Shown: positions 1-13,400 of the stretch, piece after piece
Position numbering within the stretch: the first letter of the stretch is position 1
How the letters are laid out: each line of letters opens with the position of its first letter
Source: Serinus canaria
Lineage: Eukaryota; Chordata; Aves; Passeriformes; Fringillidae
Direction of reading: 5' to 3'
DNA: 64,000 bases
NCBI RefSeq assembly: GCF_022539315.1
Contig: NC_066316.1
Span: forward strand, 103,224,179 to 103,288,178
Notes under the pieces: generated by a model
Databases searched by the model: none
Told to the model about the DNA's origin: nothing
Seen by the model: only the letters and a program-made list of their open reading frames with translations
Made by a program: the position numbers and the translations under genes

Positions 1-489
1 TTCCATGAGGGCTGTGCTGAAAAGTGGCTTTCCTTTAGAAACTGGGCCCGAGCCTCTCTCAGTCACGTTTGTTTTCTGTGTGTGATCACGGCAGGGGAGG
101 GAGGGCAGGCAAAGTGATTCAGTGCTTGGAGCCTCATCCAAGACTCTGCACTGCTTGGATCACCATCATGTTGGGAGGCAGGAGCATGACAGGAGAATCT
201 GCTAGCAGGATGCCTCAGATTGTTTGTCCTTGCACTTAATCCACTTTATACTTCCTCTCATGCCAACACTAGCAACAACCAGCAGCTTTGAGACACTGGA
301 GGTTTTGTGTAGCTCTTGAACATTGTTTTGCTTCAATTTTTTCCTCTCAGTGTTGGACTTTTTTCTCTTTTGTGATATATGTGGTGGTTATGAAAGGTGT
401 GCCTGTGAAAACAATACTGACAAAGGGTTCTATTCAGTTCACCCAGGAATACAACAGGAATTATACTAAAGGTATCCAGCTATTGTAAA

Positions 490-1480
490 GTCATGGAATA
501 AATGAGGTTGAAAGAGACCTCTGGAGTCATCTGGTCAAAACTTGTACTCAGAACTTCAAAATTAGATCAGATTGCTCTGGGATTTGTTCAGTCATGTTTT
601 GAAAATCTTCAGGGGTGGAGGTTGCACTGCCTCTCTGGGCAATCATGCCAGTGGTTAACCACTGATTGTGAATGTTTTTTCCTTATATTCAGTCAGGATT
701 TCCCTTGCTGCAGATTGTGACTATTAACTTCTGTTCTTTTTCTATGAATATCTGAGAAAGTTCAGTTCTATCTTCTCTGAAACCCTCCTTCAGACAGCAG
801 GACACAAGAGTGAGTAGATGCTCTTCATGCTGAGAGAGCCCAGATCTCTCGGCCTCTCCTCCTATTTCATCATCTGCTGCAGCCCCCAGCCAGCTCAGTG
901 GCCTTGGTTGAACTCATTTGAGGATGTCCATGTCATGTTTGTACCAAGGGGCCCAACTGAGCCCAGAAGCCCAGCACAGTCAGGAAGGAATCATCATTTC
1001 CCTCAGCCTCTGGCTGTGCTTCGGCTGATACAGCCAGGGGACAGTAGCCTGCTGGCACAGGCGCCCACTGGGGACTTCTGTCCCATTTGGTGTCCACCAG
1101 GACCCCTACCTACATCCTTTGTTGCAAGCAAAGGATGTAGTGTTGCAGCACTCAATCACTCCCCAGCCAGCAGTGGTGCAGGGGTTTGCTCCATCCCAGG
1201 TCCAGGACCTTACATTCCTGTTTGTTGAGCTCTCTCAGGTTCCCATAGACCTGTTTCCCCAGCTTGTCAAGTCTCTCTGGATGGCAGTCAAAGCTCCAGC
1301 ACACTCAGAGCTCCCCCCAGCTGGCATTATCCACAGAGGTGTCTGCCAGGCCATCACCCGGGGCAGTGGTGTTTGACACCATCCAGGCCAGTAACACAGC
1401 TGAGAGCTGCCACTCAGCACTGACCACCAGCCAGACTCCAGCTCATTAACCACTCACCTCCAAGCCCAGACAGATTTTCA
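490..1480 (-). mobile_element. CR1 LINE copy, reverse orientation, about 1 kb
   Basis: Read in reverse complement this is a 5'-truncated CR1 non-LTR retrotransposon. Recognisable blocks in order are the 3'-end block ('aggttgaaagagacctctgg'), the 'ctctctgggcaa' block near 635, the 'ttccttatattcagtcagga' block near 680, the 'gaggatgtccatgtcatg' block near 920 and the 'ccaccaggacccc' to 'aggtccaggacctt' blocks between 1095 and 1215. No intact reverse-transcriptase reading frame remains, so it is a dead copy. The left end is close to the usual CR1 3' terminus; the right end is approximate. Confidence 0.85.
1110..1140. repeat. Perfect 12-bp inverted repeat, 7-nt loop
   Basis: Bases 1110-1121 (ctacatcctttg) and 1129-1140 (caaaggatgtag) are exact reverse complements around the spacer ttgcaag. 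It lies inside the CR1 copy and interrupts the usual CR1 consensus at the 'ccaggacccc' block, so it may be a later change such as a templated mutation. It is too short and isolated to call a small-RNA hairpin. Confidence 0.9.
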
Positions 1481-2674
1481 GCCACCTTGAATTCCACATC
1501 TCCCAAGTCTGGCTACAGCACCTCTCTTGCCTGTGGACATTAGTGCTTTTCTGTGGCTGAGGAAGCATTGCAACCATTCGAGTGCAGAGATCAGAAGCAG
1601 GAGAGCTGGGCTGTTTCCCAGTCTCTGCTGTGTGACCTTCAGTAAGTGGCCCAAGCCACAGAGACCAGATGCTGCATGTTGTTTAAATAAGTCAGCCTAT
1701 GCCACAGATTGTAGATGCAGCTGCATCTGGGGCAAAACTCACAAAGTTTGTGAGACAGCTGAACTAACATCACTGCCAACAACAGGAGCTCATGCCCAGA
1801 ATTAATAAATAAATTAAAACAAAAATAAAATTTTTAAACATACTTCTGTAAAGACATTCCACTCTGGCATTTAAATCTTAGCATAATGTTTTAGGCTCAA
1901 GCTTAAGTCGTCCTCTCTACAAAATGGTGACAAGATGAGCTAAACTCATGTGCTGCAGCAGTGTCATTGATTGCATTTCAGTGTTGCATGTGAATAAAGA
2001 ATAAAATATGCAATCAGCTATAAAACTTTTAGTGCCACAAAAATCCCCTTGCAAGGTGATTTCAGATGAGGAGAAGCCATGGCAGTGACTGGATGATCTC
2101 TGTGAAGGCTGCAGCATGCAGGGTGCTGTATTGCTATTGTCCTCACAACCAGCTGTATTTTGAATCCCAAATAACATTGGATCAGCAGAAATTCATGTCC
2201 AGTGTCAAGATGCACAAAACTTGAATAATTTTAGACAGCTCCATGGGATGTCACAAGGACTACACAGGAGCCAAACTTATTGGAGCAGAGGTAGGATCAG
2301 AAGTCACTACAGAAAGAGAGACAAAAGCCTCCCAGCTACCCCATTGCCAAAAAGGGCCTTTTTCTCACCACACAAAGTCTCCAGAACATCATGGTCATGA
2401 TTTCATATTAGGATTCAGGGTGAGGGGCAGGCAGGTTTGTGCGTGGCTTGCTATCTTGCATCCTTCTTTGCCTGTGTTTACTTCACACAGAGGTAACACA
2501 GGGGAACATCCCAGGTCCCAAACAGGGACAGCAAAAAGTACCTGTGGCTGGCCAGCCCTTCTCTAAGCCTCCCTCCACTTACTGGCCTGCTTTCCTGACA
2601 CCAGAAAATCTGGGTTCAGCCTGAAACTCCATGAAGCTGCAAAGTTGTATGGATACAACACAGATACAGCTCTG
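1481..2674. other. Intergenic, no gene seen
   Basis: Unique-looking intergenic sequence between two CR1 copies. It has an A/T-rich stretch near 1800-1835. The open frames here are short, have no splice context and resemble no family I know. Confidence 0.6.
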
Positions 2675-3387
2675 TGTCTGGGGGGGTCTGGTGGACAAAA
2701 AGCTGGACAGGGCACAAGAGTGCCCTTGCAGCCCAGAAAGCCAATCATGTCTGGGCTACATCCTGGGCTACATCCAAAGCATTGTGGGCTCAAAGTCCAG
2801 GGAGGGGATTCTGCTCCATGATGCTGCTTTCATGAGACCTCACCTGCAGTGCTGCATCCAGCTCTGGGATCCCCAGCACAAGAAGGACATGGATGTACTA
2901 GAGAGGGGCCAGAGGGGGCCACATAGGTGATGAGAGAGCTAGAGCATCTGTCCTGTGGAGACAGGCTGAGAGACCTGGAGCAGAGAGGGCTCGGGTGAGA
3001 TCTCTAAGCAGGAAGATCTCCAAACAGAGACGTCCTAGTAGCCTTCCAGTACTTAAAGGGGAACTTAACTACCTAAACTACTTATAAAATATTGGGAAAG
3101 CAAACTTTACACTGGCAGATAGTGATAGGGCAAGGCAGAATGGTTTGAAACTAAAAGAGGAGAGACTCAGATTAGATACTAGGAAGAAATTCTTTTTTCT
3201 GAGGATGGGGAGGCACTGGAACAAGTTGCCCAGAGAAGCTGTGGATGCCCTATCTCTGCAGATGCTTTAGGTTTTACAGGGCTTTCAGCAACCTGGTCTA
3301 ATGGAAGTGGTCCCACCCCATGGCTGGGGATGGAACAAGATGATCTTTAAGGTCCCTTCTAACCCAAACCATTCTGTGATTCTGTGA
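2675..3387 (+). mobile_element. CR1 LINE copy, forward orientation
   Basis: A 3'-anchored CR1 copy. It shows the 'ccagctctgggatccccagc' block at 2858, 'ggaagaaattctt' near 3181, 'ttgcccagagaagctgtgga' at 3227, 'tggctggggatggaacaaga' near 3320 and the 3' terminus 'aaggtcccttctaaccc' followed by short ATTCTGTG-like repeats at 3368-3387. The octamer-like tail is the typical end of a CR1 insertion. It is 5'-truncated and has no intact frame. Confidence 0.92.
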
Positions 3388-6300
3388 GGATCAGCGCTGT
3401 TTGTCCCTGCCTGCCGGGACACCTGTCCTGATCAGGGATGCTGTCAGCCCCGAACAGACAGGGACCAAGAGCCCAAGGATCACTGTGCGGCCCCGAGAGG
3501 CTGGAAAAGGGTGCACACTGCCTGACAGCAGAGCCGGCAGCAGGATGCAGCTCCCTTCCCTTGCCAAGGAAATTTCCTGAGCAAAAATCCCGGCACAGCA
3601 CCCATCAAGGCGCCCTGAGCAGAACCTGCCGGGGGCGGCTGCGGTGCCGGTGCCGGAGCGCGGTCCCGAGCGGCGCTGAGGGACCATCCATCCATCACTC
3701 CATCCCTCCGGCATGGACCGAGGTCGCCATGCGGAGGGGAAGGGAGACACCTAATGGGAACCGGCGGGGACAGCGGGGTCCAGGGGCTCGGGAACGGCTG
3801 GGCAACTATCGCTCTGAACGCTGCTTTTGGAAAGACATCCACCCGGCTAGGATTTTGTTCCACACACATACCAAAAAAATATCGTGCCTGCAGGTGATAG
3901 CAGCATGGTACACTAGATCAGCCTGGATACCTGGGACAATCAGCATCACAATTGTTTCCCACAAGAGAACAAAAGCACCTTGGTCTCCCCTTCACTGTGG
4001 GCCATGAGCCCCAGGTCCTACTGAGAGGTGGGGAAGTCTGACAGGTCCCACAGAACACAAAGGCTCAATTCCTGTAGCGCAGCACTAATTTAATTCACCA
4101 ATTTCTGGCGGTAGAAAGAGCACATAAGGTACCAGTGATATGAGGCAGTGACCCCATAGATCATCTTCCACTCCCAGGGAGGATGAGCCTGGTGAGTTAT
4201 AGATATTCTCAAGTTACCCAGCAAACATCCCCTGCTAATCCCTTGCAAGAGTCCCTGGGAGCAAGTATTGTTCTCATTTCACAGGTTTTACATCCTCAAG
4301 CATGAGAGGGGCTGCAGCTCATCAGACTGATGGAAACAGCATTCACCCCCTGACAGCAACATGACAAGAAGAATCAGCCAGTGAGGCTGGGCAGTAGATC
4401 ACCTCTACAGCCACACAGGCAAGCGTGGAGAACTCACAGAGAAGAGAGCAAGCATGAAAGCCACCTAGTGAAATCGGGAAGAAACCTCACAGATCATTCT
4501 TAATGACAGCTGCTCAGCAAGGAACAAAGTGCTTCACCCTGGTCATGGGCTGAAGCCCATGGTTGTCCATGCTGGCCATCATCTCAGACAGATGTACAGG
4601 GTTTGCCTGCCAGGGATTCCAAGATTTTGTAGTCCTAACCCGTGTTGCGGTAACCCGAGATAGGAAATAAAAGTGACTTCTTGCCAGCATTCCTGGATGT
4701 GCTTCAGAGTGAAAGCTGCCTGCTCCTCTCTGGCCAAGCTGTGCCTATAACTGTGTGACTCTGGGGAAGCACATGAGTGTTTTTGTGGTGAAAATGTGAC
4801 TCAGCAAGTTCTGTGCTCAGTTGGATCCCGGAGGAAGCAGTGGGTATCTGAGATGGAGGTGAAATACCACAAACAGGCTGCTGACAGCTCCTTGGGAGAT
4901 GGCTGCCCACTGGTGCAGGTACCTGTGGGGGGCAGCATGGGGGATGCCACAGTGCATGGCAGAGAGAGCAGAGATGCTGTAGAAAGACATGGAGATGAAT
5001 AATACCGGTATTAGGGATAGTCAGGGAAAAGGGTAAGAGAAAGAAAGGAGCACAGAGCTCTTTACAGGAGAACAGGAGCGGGGAAGGACATACTCACATC
5101 TGTCCCCCTAGGAAGGAGCCAGGAAACAATGCTGATTATAGAGTAATACCTATTGGGGAACTGACTGCAATAAGCATATCAACAAAATATCTAGTTCTTT
5201 AACACAGTCAAGCTTTTTTCTTGGTTCCTGCCAGTGAAAGCCTGTCAACCTTAGCACAGGACACCAGAGGTAGCAGCAAGGTGAGACACAGGGCTGAGCT
5301 TGGTATACCCAGGGTCTGGGAAGGGTTTACTTGTGTTTAAGTCTTAACTGAAATAAATGAGATTTAAGCAGGGGCTTAACCACTGCACTCAACAGAGATG
5401 TTTTCTTGAATCAGGCCCTTCATCAAGAAATTAGATGTATATCCTTCTGAAGACATCTGTCTGTGAGGACAATTTCATCATCTCTCAGATGCAATAGTAA
5501 CATTTCTTGTTACAATAGTAACAAGGCTCCACAGTCACCTGGGCAGTGAGAGTGCTGAACCTCTCAGATCCCAGTTCTGCTACTGCAGATCATGACAAAC
5601 AGTGTTGGGGTTTTTTTATCTCTGAAATAACATCCTAAATAGCTACTTCAGGCCTGCGTAATGCAGGACTACTCCTGATGAGTAAGATGACAGTCCAGTC
5701 TTGGGATTCCAACTCCTTCATACCAGAACTTAGGTCAGCTCTGAAGACCACCACAGTGTTGGTGTCACAGGCACCACAGAAACGTGCAGGGCATGGTCCA
5801 CCTCCTCCACCTGCACAGAAAAAAATCATGTGCCTTCAGCAGAAAATAAACCCATGCAGTCAAATACCAGAGAGAAGTGGGGGAAAAGTCAGGCAAATGA
5901 AATAGATGGATCAGATTCCAGCATGCCCCAAAGGTCACTCCATGCAGGGCCTGCCGGAGGGAAGGTGGGAGCAGTGTCGCTCCTCCAGGGAGGATGCCAA
6001 GCTACCAGTCTCTTGATGATTAATCCTGGAGAGCAGGAGGCAGTGGAGAACACCCTGCCAATTGAAAATGTGGTGATGGGGCACTGGGGGCATATATATG
6101 CATCATTAGTCATCTGCAAGAATTTTGTTTTTGTAACCTCTGCATTTTTATCTGTCACTTCGAGCAATAAATATGCACTCCCGCCAGTGATTTGACATTA
6201 CACTTGCTTTGGATGGTTGCCTTTCCCAAATATTAATAGTAACTCATTGTGGACACAGCATTGGTATTTAGTTAGATCAGACCAGCTTCTTTTAAAAAAC

Positions 6301-7443
6301 AACTTTTCGTATAAAGAGAACAGATGTTTTTAATTTATACAAAGAACAAAAACAAAGTTCTATTGTTCAGTTATAGTGAGCACAAACATTACAGACACAG
6401 AGAAATTAACACCAATTGCATGTTAAAAAAAAAAAAAAATTAAAAGCCCATCAAGGTACAGGTCTGCTTATTTGTGCTTTTTCCACCACTTTAATGGCGT
6501 AGTGGCATGCAATGATAGCAACTGTTGTTTTTTGGAATTCATATGCATTTCAGTGTGGTATGTCTTAAAGATAAAAATGGAATAAACACAAAGACAATTT
6601 AAAAACACACATTATACAGAAAATAATAATAATAATAATTATAATACTTTAATAATAACAGATGAGGAATGTAAACTCTCATAGTCCAGAGCATAAGCCA
6701 ACTACTTGCTCATGGGGATAGGAAGAAATTGTCTCTTTCAGCTGATTTTTCTATAGTTGCTCCTTACAGGTATATCTTCCTCTGCACCATCTGCACAGAA
6801 GAGTGAGGCCTCAACTCTCTGAAACAAGAATGTGCATATGAAGACAGAGCAGTGACATCAGTCACTGAGGTTGTCTTGTGCCATGGTATGAAGTTCAACC
6901 AGAACTATCTTTTTATGCTATTTTACCCTGGGAATTCAAGAGCCTTTTGAATGCATTTACAAGCTCCTGGTGCGTGTGGGTGAGAGCAGAGCTCAGGCTC
7001 ACGTTCCTGCCAAGGTGACCAAGCTGGTTCCAGAACAGCAATGTTACCCTGCAGATGGAGGCCACTTGCACATCTCTGTCTCACAGACACCCTGAGAAAA
7101 CACTTCTCAGAGATAAAGCTTTGCACCATTCACATTTCTCACCTTCTGAACTCACGACCTGCTTATCTAATTCTCATCTTACTCCAAGGCATATCTTTTC
7201 CCATGGAGAAGTATCTCTTCTAGCATCTCCTTGAAGATTTTCTAGAGGCTGTCTCTAGTTGACAGCCACATCTTCTCTTCTTGGGCAGCCTCTTCTAGGT
7301 TTAGAAACACTGACACAAAAATATTTCTATCTCTATTTCATGTTTGCCAGTCCTGCAGTTGGAAGAGGATGAAGAGGGCAGAGACACCTTATATTGGCTT
7401 TTCCCAACTCATAAGTATAAGCAAAGATTCTATATTAGCAAAG
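3388..7443. other. Intergenic, with CpG-rich patch and A-rich tracts
   Basis: No gene recognised. A GC- and CpG-rich patch lies at about 3600-3830, directly after the CR1 copy, with short CCAT repeats near 3687-3705; it could be an unassigned promoter. Simple sequence follows: an A tract at 6425-6439 and AAT repeats at about 6624-6660. The frames at 5635-5905 overlap on both strands and show no family signature. Confidence 0.55.
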
Positions 7444-7620
7444 ACTGTTGCTCAGAAAAGTTGTGGATGCCCCATCCCTGGCATTGTTCAAGGCCAAGTT
7501 GGGTGGAGCACTGGGCAACCTGATCCAGGGGAAGGTGACCATAGAAGAGGGGTTGGAATTGGATGATCTTTAAGGTCCCTTCTAACGCAAAACATTCTGT
7601 GATTTAATGATTCTATGAAT
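7444..7620 (+). mobile_element. CR1 LINE 3' fragment
   Basis: A short CR1 3' end. It has 'gttgtggatgccccatccct' at 7459, 'aaggccaagttgggtggag' near 7490 and the terminal 'tttaaggtcccttctaacgc' followed by degenerate ATTCTGTG/ATTCTATG units ending near 7618. It is truncated to under 200 bp. Confidence 0.9.
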
Positions 7621-10400
7621 CTGCTTCTGATACATTAAAACAAGACTTTGCCCCATTCCCTCTCCCATTGCTCACTAGTATTAGTATTTTTTGTCCAATA
7701 ATGGGTACCATTTTACTCTATCCCACACTCAGACTAAGTATCAAACGATGAAGCTTACTTCAGATCAACAAACAGGACATAGTGGAAAAAAAAACAAAAC
7801 AAAGAAAAACCAAACAAACAAAGAAAAAAAAAAACCACCAAAAACAACCTCCTTGCATGTTAACCAATTGTAGAAATAAATTTATCATTAAAAGGCCTGG
7901 GACAGAAAAATTTAAAACTCTTTTTCTGTAGTATTCATGTAACCTGGGGATTTCAGTGCCACAGAAAAACAGACACAAACACCATGACTCAAAGGGCTGG
8001 AGCCTTTTTCCACCACTGAAAGCAAGCCTCACTGGAAGAGGTGCTGCTCCAAGTGGCTGGTTTTAAACCTTCTAACACATTATATAATACAAAGCCCAGG
8101 TCCAGACCCATGCAGGAAAAAAAGAGAAACCAAAACATTGCATTCAAACAGTACCTTTCAGCTCAAAAGAACCCAAGCCATGAATCATTTTATCCACCGC
8201 AGAATGCCATCACCTCCAAGCTGAAATGCAGCAGCTGTTTATTACCCTGCAAGAACATTAAGATGGGTGCTCCTTTGCAGCCAAAACAGAGAGGAAAACT
8301 GAGTAGACAAATAAAACAACCTGGAACACATAGGCTTATCCTCCCTACCTTTATAATGAGTACCAGAGGAACTTTAGGGACCACAAGCAGCTGATCCTTC
8401 CAGACGCCCAGCGCTAACAATGCTTTCCACAGCACTTAAGGGACCCTTGGAAGCCAAAAGCATTTGACCTGGACATGCTTTGCTTTGCTTGGTTGACAGT
8501 GAGGCCAAGAGTTGGCTATTACACACTGACCACAATTTCTATGTCACATCCAAAGTCACTTCTGTCACACTTAGAACCAAATTAATGCCAGAAACACAGT
8601 AATCATGATGGTCTGAGCTGTCCAAAGATGCAGAAACTTGTCTCACTGCTTGTGGCAGCTAGTTGCAGTTGTGTACCTGCCCTGACAGTTGATTGTTAAT
8701 TAATAAATTGTGATCATGCTCTGTCAAACATGGCTCCCTCAGACCCTGACTCACAGTATCTCGGGGAGATGCTACACGTCTCTTGGAAGTGCTTATCAAA
8801 ATTGGAACTGTTTGCTATCCAAATATACTGAAGTTTTCACTCAAAATTCAAATTCTCATTGTTACACCACACTCATCACTGTGGTATCTGAGTACGGCCA
8901 TTTCCAGCAGGATTCCAGCTCCAGCTGGATCCAATGAAGAGTCACTCGGACACAGAGCTGACAGGGGCCAGGATCATGCAGCCAGTCCTGCCTGGGCTCA
9001 TGAGAAGTTGTGGCAGAAGTTGTGGCTGGACTTCAGCTCCCACTGACCCTGAGAGAGGGTCTTGTGGCCAAAGGACATTATTTATGAGATTGTTAAAGCC
9101 CTGGGGCTCCACTCCAGAGCACTCACACAAGGTGTGTGCCACTGTTCCCTGCTGCTGTGCAAAGTGAGCGTGTCTGGCAGGGCAGTGATGGGGGCACTGC
9201 TGTTACTGCACAGGTCCTGTGAGAAAGGGAGAAATCACACTGATTGCACTGTGTCCTGGGATGTGCCCACCGGCTTTTGTTTATCCCACAGTGGTGTGAA
9301 GTGCATAGCAAAAACAATCTGTTCTACAGTACAGCTATGCTCATGCCTGTGAAACCAAGTAAGGTAAGAATGTTTGGCCCAAAATGGGGACAAAAAGGAA
9401 ATTGATCTCTGGGTTGAAATGGCTAAAATGTCAACATAAGTCTCTTGTACTCCTCATCCTGCCCTGGTTCATCCATGCCACACAACCTGTACTTTCAGCT
9501 GTCCAAGCCTCTCAGCCTTTCTTTCCTGGGTCACTTGCAGTCCCAGAGAAACAACTCCCATTATGAGCAAAGACTTTCCCAGGCAAGATGCTTGGCCATT
9601 TACAGACCTGCACATGGTCTGACTGATCCAGACATATTGCAGCACTTCTGAAAACAAGATGTTTTCACCAAAACACTCTCTGATAATCAAACAAATCAAA
9701 GGGCAACCTAACTGGATCCACAAAAGCAAAACGTGCAGCTGCCAAAGTACTGCTGTTATCTCTGGCATGGCTGGGTCACTGAGACATTTCACAGAAACAA
9801 AAATGTATTTCCTGTGTAAACCCAATTAAAATACCTCTGGAGAAATGTTTCATGTGTTCTAAAGACCTGAAGCTAGAGCTACCCGACTGGCTTGTAAGGA
9901 ATGAGAATACTTCCCAGGGGTCGATGGAAAGCACCAAGCACCCTCTGCTGTACTCATTACAGTTAGGCTCAGCAGCAGCCTCTGACCTTGCAAATATCTG
10001 GCAGGAGGGTGCTGTGCCCTCCCAGAGAGAGGGAGCTGCCTCCCCTGCTGAGAGCAGCTCTGATAACATTGGAGGGCACTGCAGGATTCCACCCAGGTGT
10101 CCTTCCACAACAGAAGCCACTGGCCTCTCCTGGTCCACACACAAGGTTTGGAGAAGACAGCACAGTCTGTGAAAGGTAACCTGTACCCCTGCTCCTGGGT
10201 CTGACCAAGTTCCACCTGCACACCTGGGTCTGCTTTACTTCACAGGGAGGAGGACTTTGCTGCCCATGCACAGGTCCCTGGGGACAGATGGAGGTTGTGG
10301 GTCACTTGCTACACAGGTAACAAGACTTTGGTTTCCACCTCCTTAATTTTCCATTTTGATATTTTATTTTCTTTCTCTCTGTTCTCCCTATTATTAGTTC
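7621..10400. other. Intergenic and upstream flank of ZPAX
   Basis: No gene recognised. A purine-rich A tract spans about 7785-7845. The last few hundred bases are the 5' flank of the gene that starts at 10401. I see no convincing TATA box there: only T-rich sequence such as gatattttatttt around 10357-10370. Confidence 0.5.
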
Positions 10401-10480
10401 ATGTGCTTATACTGCAGGATCTGGCTGTTTTTCTTCCTGTTCTGGCTGGGACAAGGGAGGCAGATGGCTCCCCCAGGTTG
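10401..10480 (+). other. ZPAX: ZPAX exon 1: start codon and signal peptide
   Basis: The ATG at 10401 opens [18 protein letters not shown], a short basic n-region and a strongly hydrophobic core followed by small or polar residues, which is what a secreted egg-coat protein needs. The frame closes at once (TGA at 10482), so splicing is required. Two phase-consistent joins exist. Donor after 10480 (gtgaag) can join the acceptor at 10574, which has a long pyrimidine tract. Donor after 10476 (gttggt) can join the acceptor at 10591 or 10612. The first gives 909 residues; the 10476-10613 join gives 895. Upstream untranslated exons cannot be excluded. Confidence 0.65.
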
Positions 10481-13400
10481 GTGAAGCATGATAAAAGCAG
10501 AGTGGGGAGAGAGGCAAGGATGAGAACTCTGTTATTTTGCTCGTAACACGATGTGCCTCCTCTCTGCCCTCCAGTCCCACTGACTCATCAGCTCTATATG
10601 TGCTCCCACTAGGTTTTGTAGAGAGCAGTTGCAGCTCCAGAATTTTTTGGATGAAACTGAATAAACTCTTGCTCCAGGGAAAGTTCTTCCAGCTGGAAAT
10701 CTATGGTGAGTTACAAGTGGCAGCCCTGAATAACATGAAGGCTGGGGAATCACCTAAGAGATCCCAGAGTCTGTGATCTGGATGCTGCTGCCATCTATTG
10801 ATAATTGGTAACTCACCCAAGGAACCTGCAGCACATCCTTGTCGCCCTGAGCCAGCCTCTCCCACCTTGGGCACTAACCCTGCAGAGAGGCAAAGCTGGT
10901 AACTACAGCCACAGCCCCCTCTGCCCCGTGCTGCTACAGAGCTGGGAAAGGAGAAAGGATGGTCTGAGGAGGAAGGACTGACATTTGGCTTCCATTCTTC
11001 CCTCTGCTGAGCCATTACAGGGTCCAGCAAGGAAAACAAAGGCAACATTGCAGATTGGATATGTCCTGACCAGCATAATGACAACAGCAGTGTAGGCTGG
11101 GTAGCTCTCAGTGAGGGCTGAGTGAGTGCTGCAGCAATTAAAGGACTTTGGAGGGTATCTTTATTTCCTTTTTATTTAGCACCACAGCAGCATTTAAATA
11201 CCATGATTCAGATTGGACAAAGGGGTTCCATTTTCTGCGGAAAACAAAAATCTTCAGAACCAAAATGAAAACCAGAAAAAGTTCACATCAGATTGTAAAA
11301 AGTATGTGATTTCACCCCGAACCTAATTAATTTCTCTTGAGATCAGTGCACTGTTTTCTGGGTTATGGTTTTTTTTCATTTGATTTGGAGGCAGAACTGA
11401 AAAAATCAAGTACGGAAAGGGTGTGGGCAGAAGGGATAGCATTTATGAGAGTAACTGATACTGCTGGAAAAAACAGACCAGCCTTCAGGCACAAAATGCT
11501 GTTTGTTTCTTCCAGCTCTATCAGCTGGTCTCATAAAAGCTATTCCTTCTTCTTCCAAAATTATTCCCACTTATCTTCTGAGCCTATCCTGCCTGCAGGC
11601 ATCCATCAACTGAAACAGCAGTTCTAGAACTGTACAACAGGCATGACAGACAAATCTAGAAATTGCAGTGGCAGCTAGTTAAACCCTATCTATTTGTACA
11701 GATTCTTGTGTCTAACCCAAGACTAAAATAGTTCCTTAATCAGAGGGCAGATGATTAACAAAATATGCTGTTATTAATTCTACCATCATCAAGAGCTGAG
11801 CGCAGCCAGTCCCTGCCATGTCTCTTGTTGGCTCCCCCATGGGCCTCACAGCACACAGAGAGAAGCAGCAAACCTGATCAATATGTAAAAGTGCCCACCC
11901 AAAACAGATCTGTGACCACATCTTTTGAGCAGAGCGAGCAGCAGATTATCCCAACTTGATGATTTTTAGAAACAGATGGGTTTAATAGCCCATAACTCTT
12001 TTCTAGAGACCAAAATCAGGAAGGGAGAAATGTAGGTGATGCTTCAGAGAAACTCTCCTAATAGCACTTCAAAGTGGCAATGGCACAAGCTTCTGGACAC
12101 AAGGAAACAGGCATTGAAGTGAACATTATGTGTGTGAGCTTGAGTCATGCCGAGCTGCCTCATGCAGTCCTACACATGCCAGCACAGTGTCACCAGCTCC
12201 TTAGCAGCACATGTCACTGCAGAGCACCCAACGCACACGGAGAAGAGCTGCCTGAAAGGACCTCAGCACCACTCTGCCCCAGGACTTGCCTTGAGCTTCA
12301 CACCCCACATCTCTTTCCCTTTTTCTGCAGATCCTTATTCTGGCCCTGTTCTGCTGGATGAGCAGCTGGCCTCTCGCTGTGGCTATGTGCTGTCAGAGGA
12401 CGCGTGGGGCAATCCTGTGCTCCGCGCCTCGGTGCTCGGCTGTCACGTGGCCAACGAGGTAAAGCCCAGACACGGCCTTGGCAGCAGCTCAGGCAGTACA
12501 TCTTCTCCAAAAACACAAAATTGAGATAGTGTATGGCATTCTAAAGGCATGTTTTGAGAATACTGAACTCAAGGAACTAGTGTTGGGAGTGTAGCCTGGA
12601 AATGAATAGGCAATGGCTCTCTGCTGGGAGGTTTGTTCAGTGTGACTGACATGGGATTTCCTCTCTCCATGGAATGACACTTATCCTAATGCTGCTGAGT
12701 AGCTGCCAGTTCTCAGGCATATCCTTGTAGCTGCTGATTTGCCAGAGAGTTTCTTGAAAGCCTCTCTGGAAAGAAGTAGGCATCTGCTTGAAAAAGCAAT
12801 GTTTGCAGTGTGATTCTGGCAGATCATTTCCTGGCTTAATTTGTGTGGTAATGTGCCTGTTAACACATGCCTAGGAACGTAGATCACACACGTCTGTTAG
12901 ACCCAGATTTGCCTCACGTAACTTTAGCCATCTAAAAGATAATGTCTAGTCTAAACTAGTTGTTTACTCTTCCACAATAGTCAATGGAGAGAAGCAGGCA
13001 TCTCCAGAAGGTGATTCACCCCTTCCAAAAATACGTGTAAAAGTGTAGCCTGGATTTCTAATTTCTAAATGTTAGTTGAGATGAAATGTACCCAAAACCA
13101 GAACAAATCAGAGTAGAAACTTCATTGCTTGTCCATGTTTAGTCTGGTTGGTCCTGGAAGCCCCACAGAAAAAATATGGTAAAACTTTATAGGCAGAGTT
13201 AGCTAACAAGAATGGGGGTGTACAGTGTGCTGTGCAATGACCTGGATTTCCAGGCTGGAAATTTCTCTGTAAAGGTTTTGCCTTCTTCTGTAAAAAATAC
13301 ACATCTATGTCAGACAGAAGGACAGTCTATGGCTTTGTGTGTGGCTTCTGGGGAGCTGAAGAACCAAAAGGATTTTTTTTACTGGATTTAGTCTGGTGTT

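Noticed and set aside
498..1453. Several open frames on both strands
   Set aside because: They all fall within the reverse-oriented CR1 copy.
5635..5905. Overlapping open frames on both strands
   Set aside because: They overlap each other in antisense and have no recognisable domain or conserved splice context.
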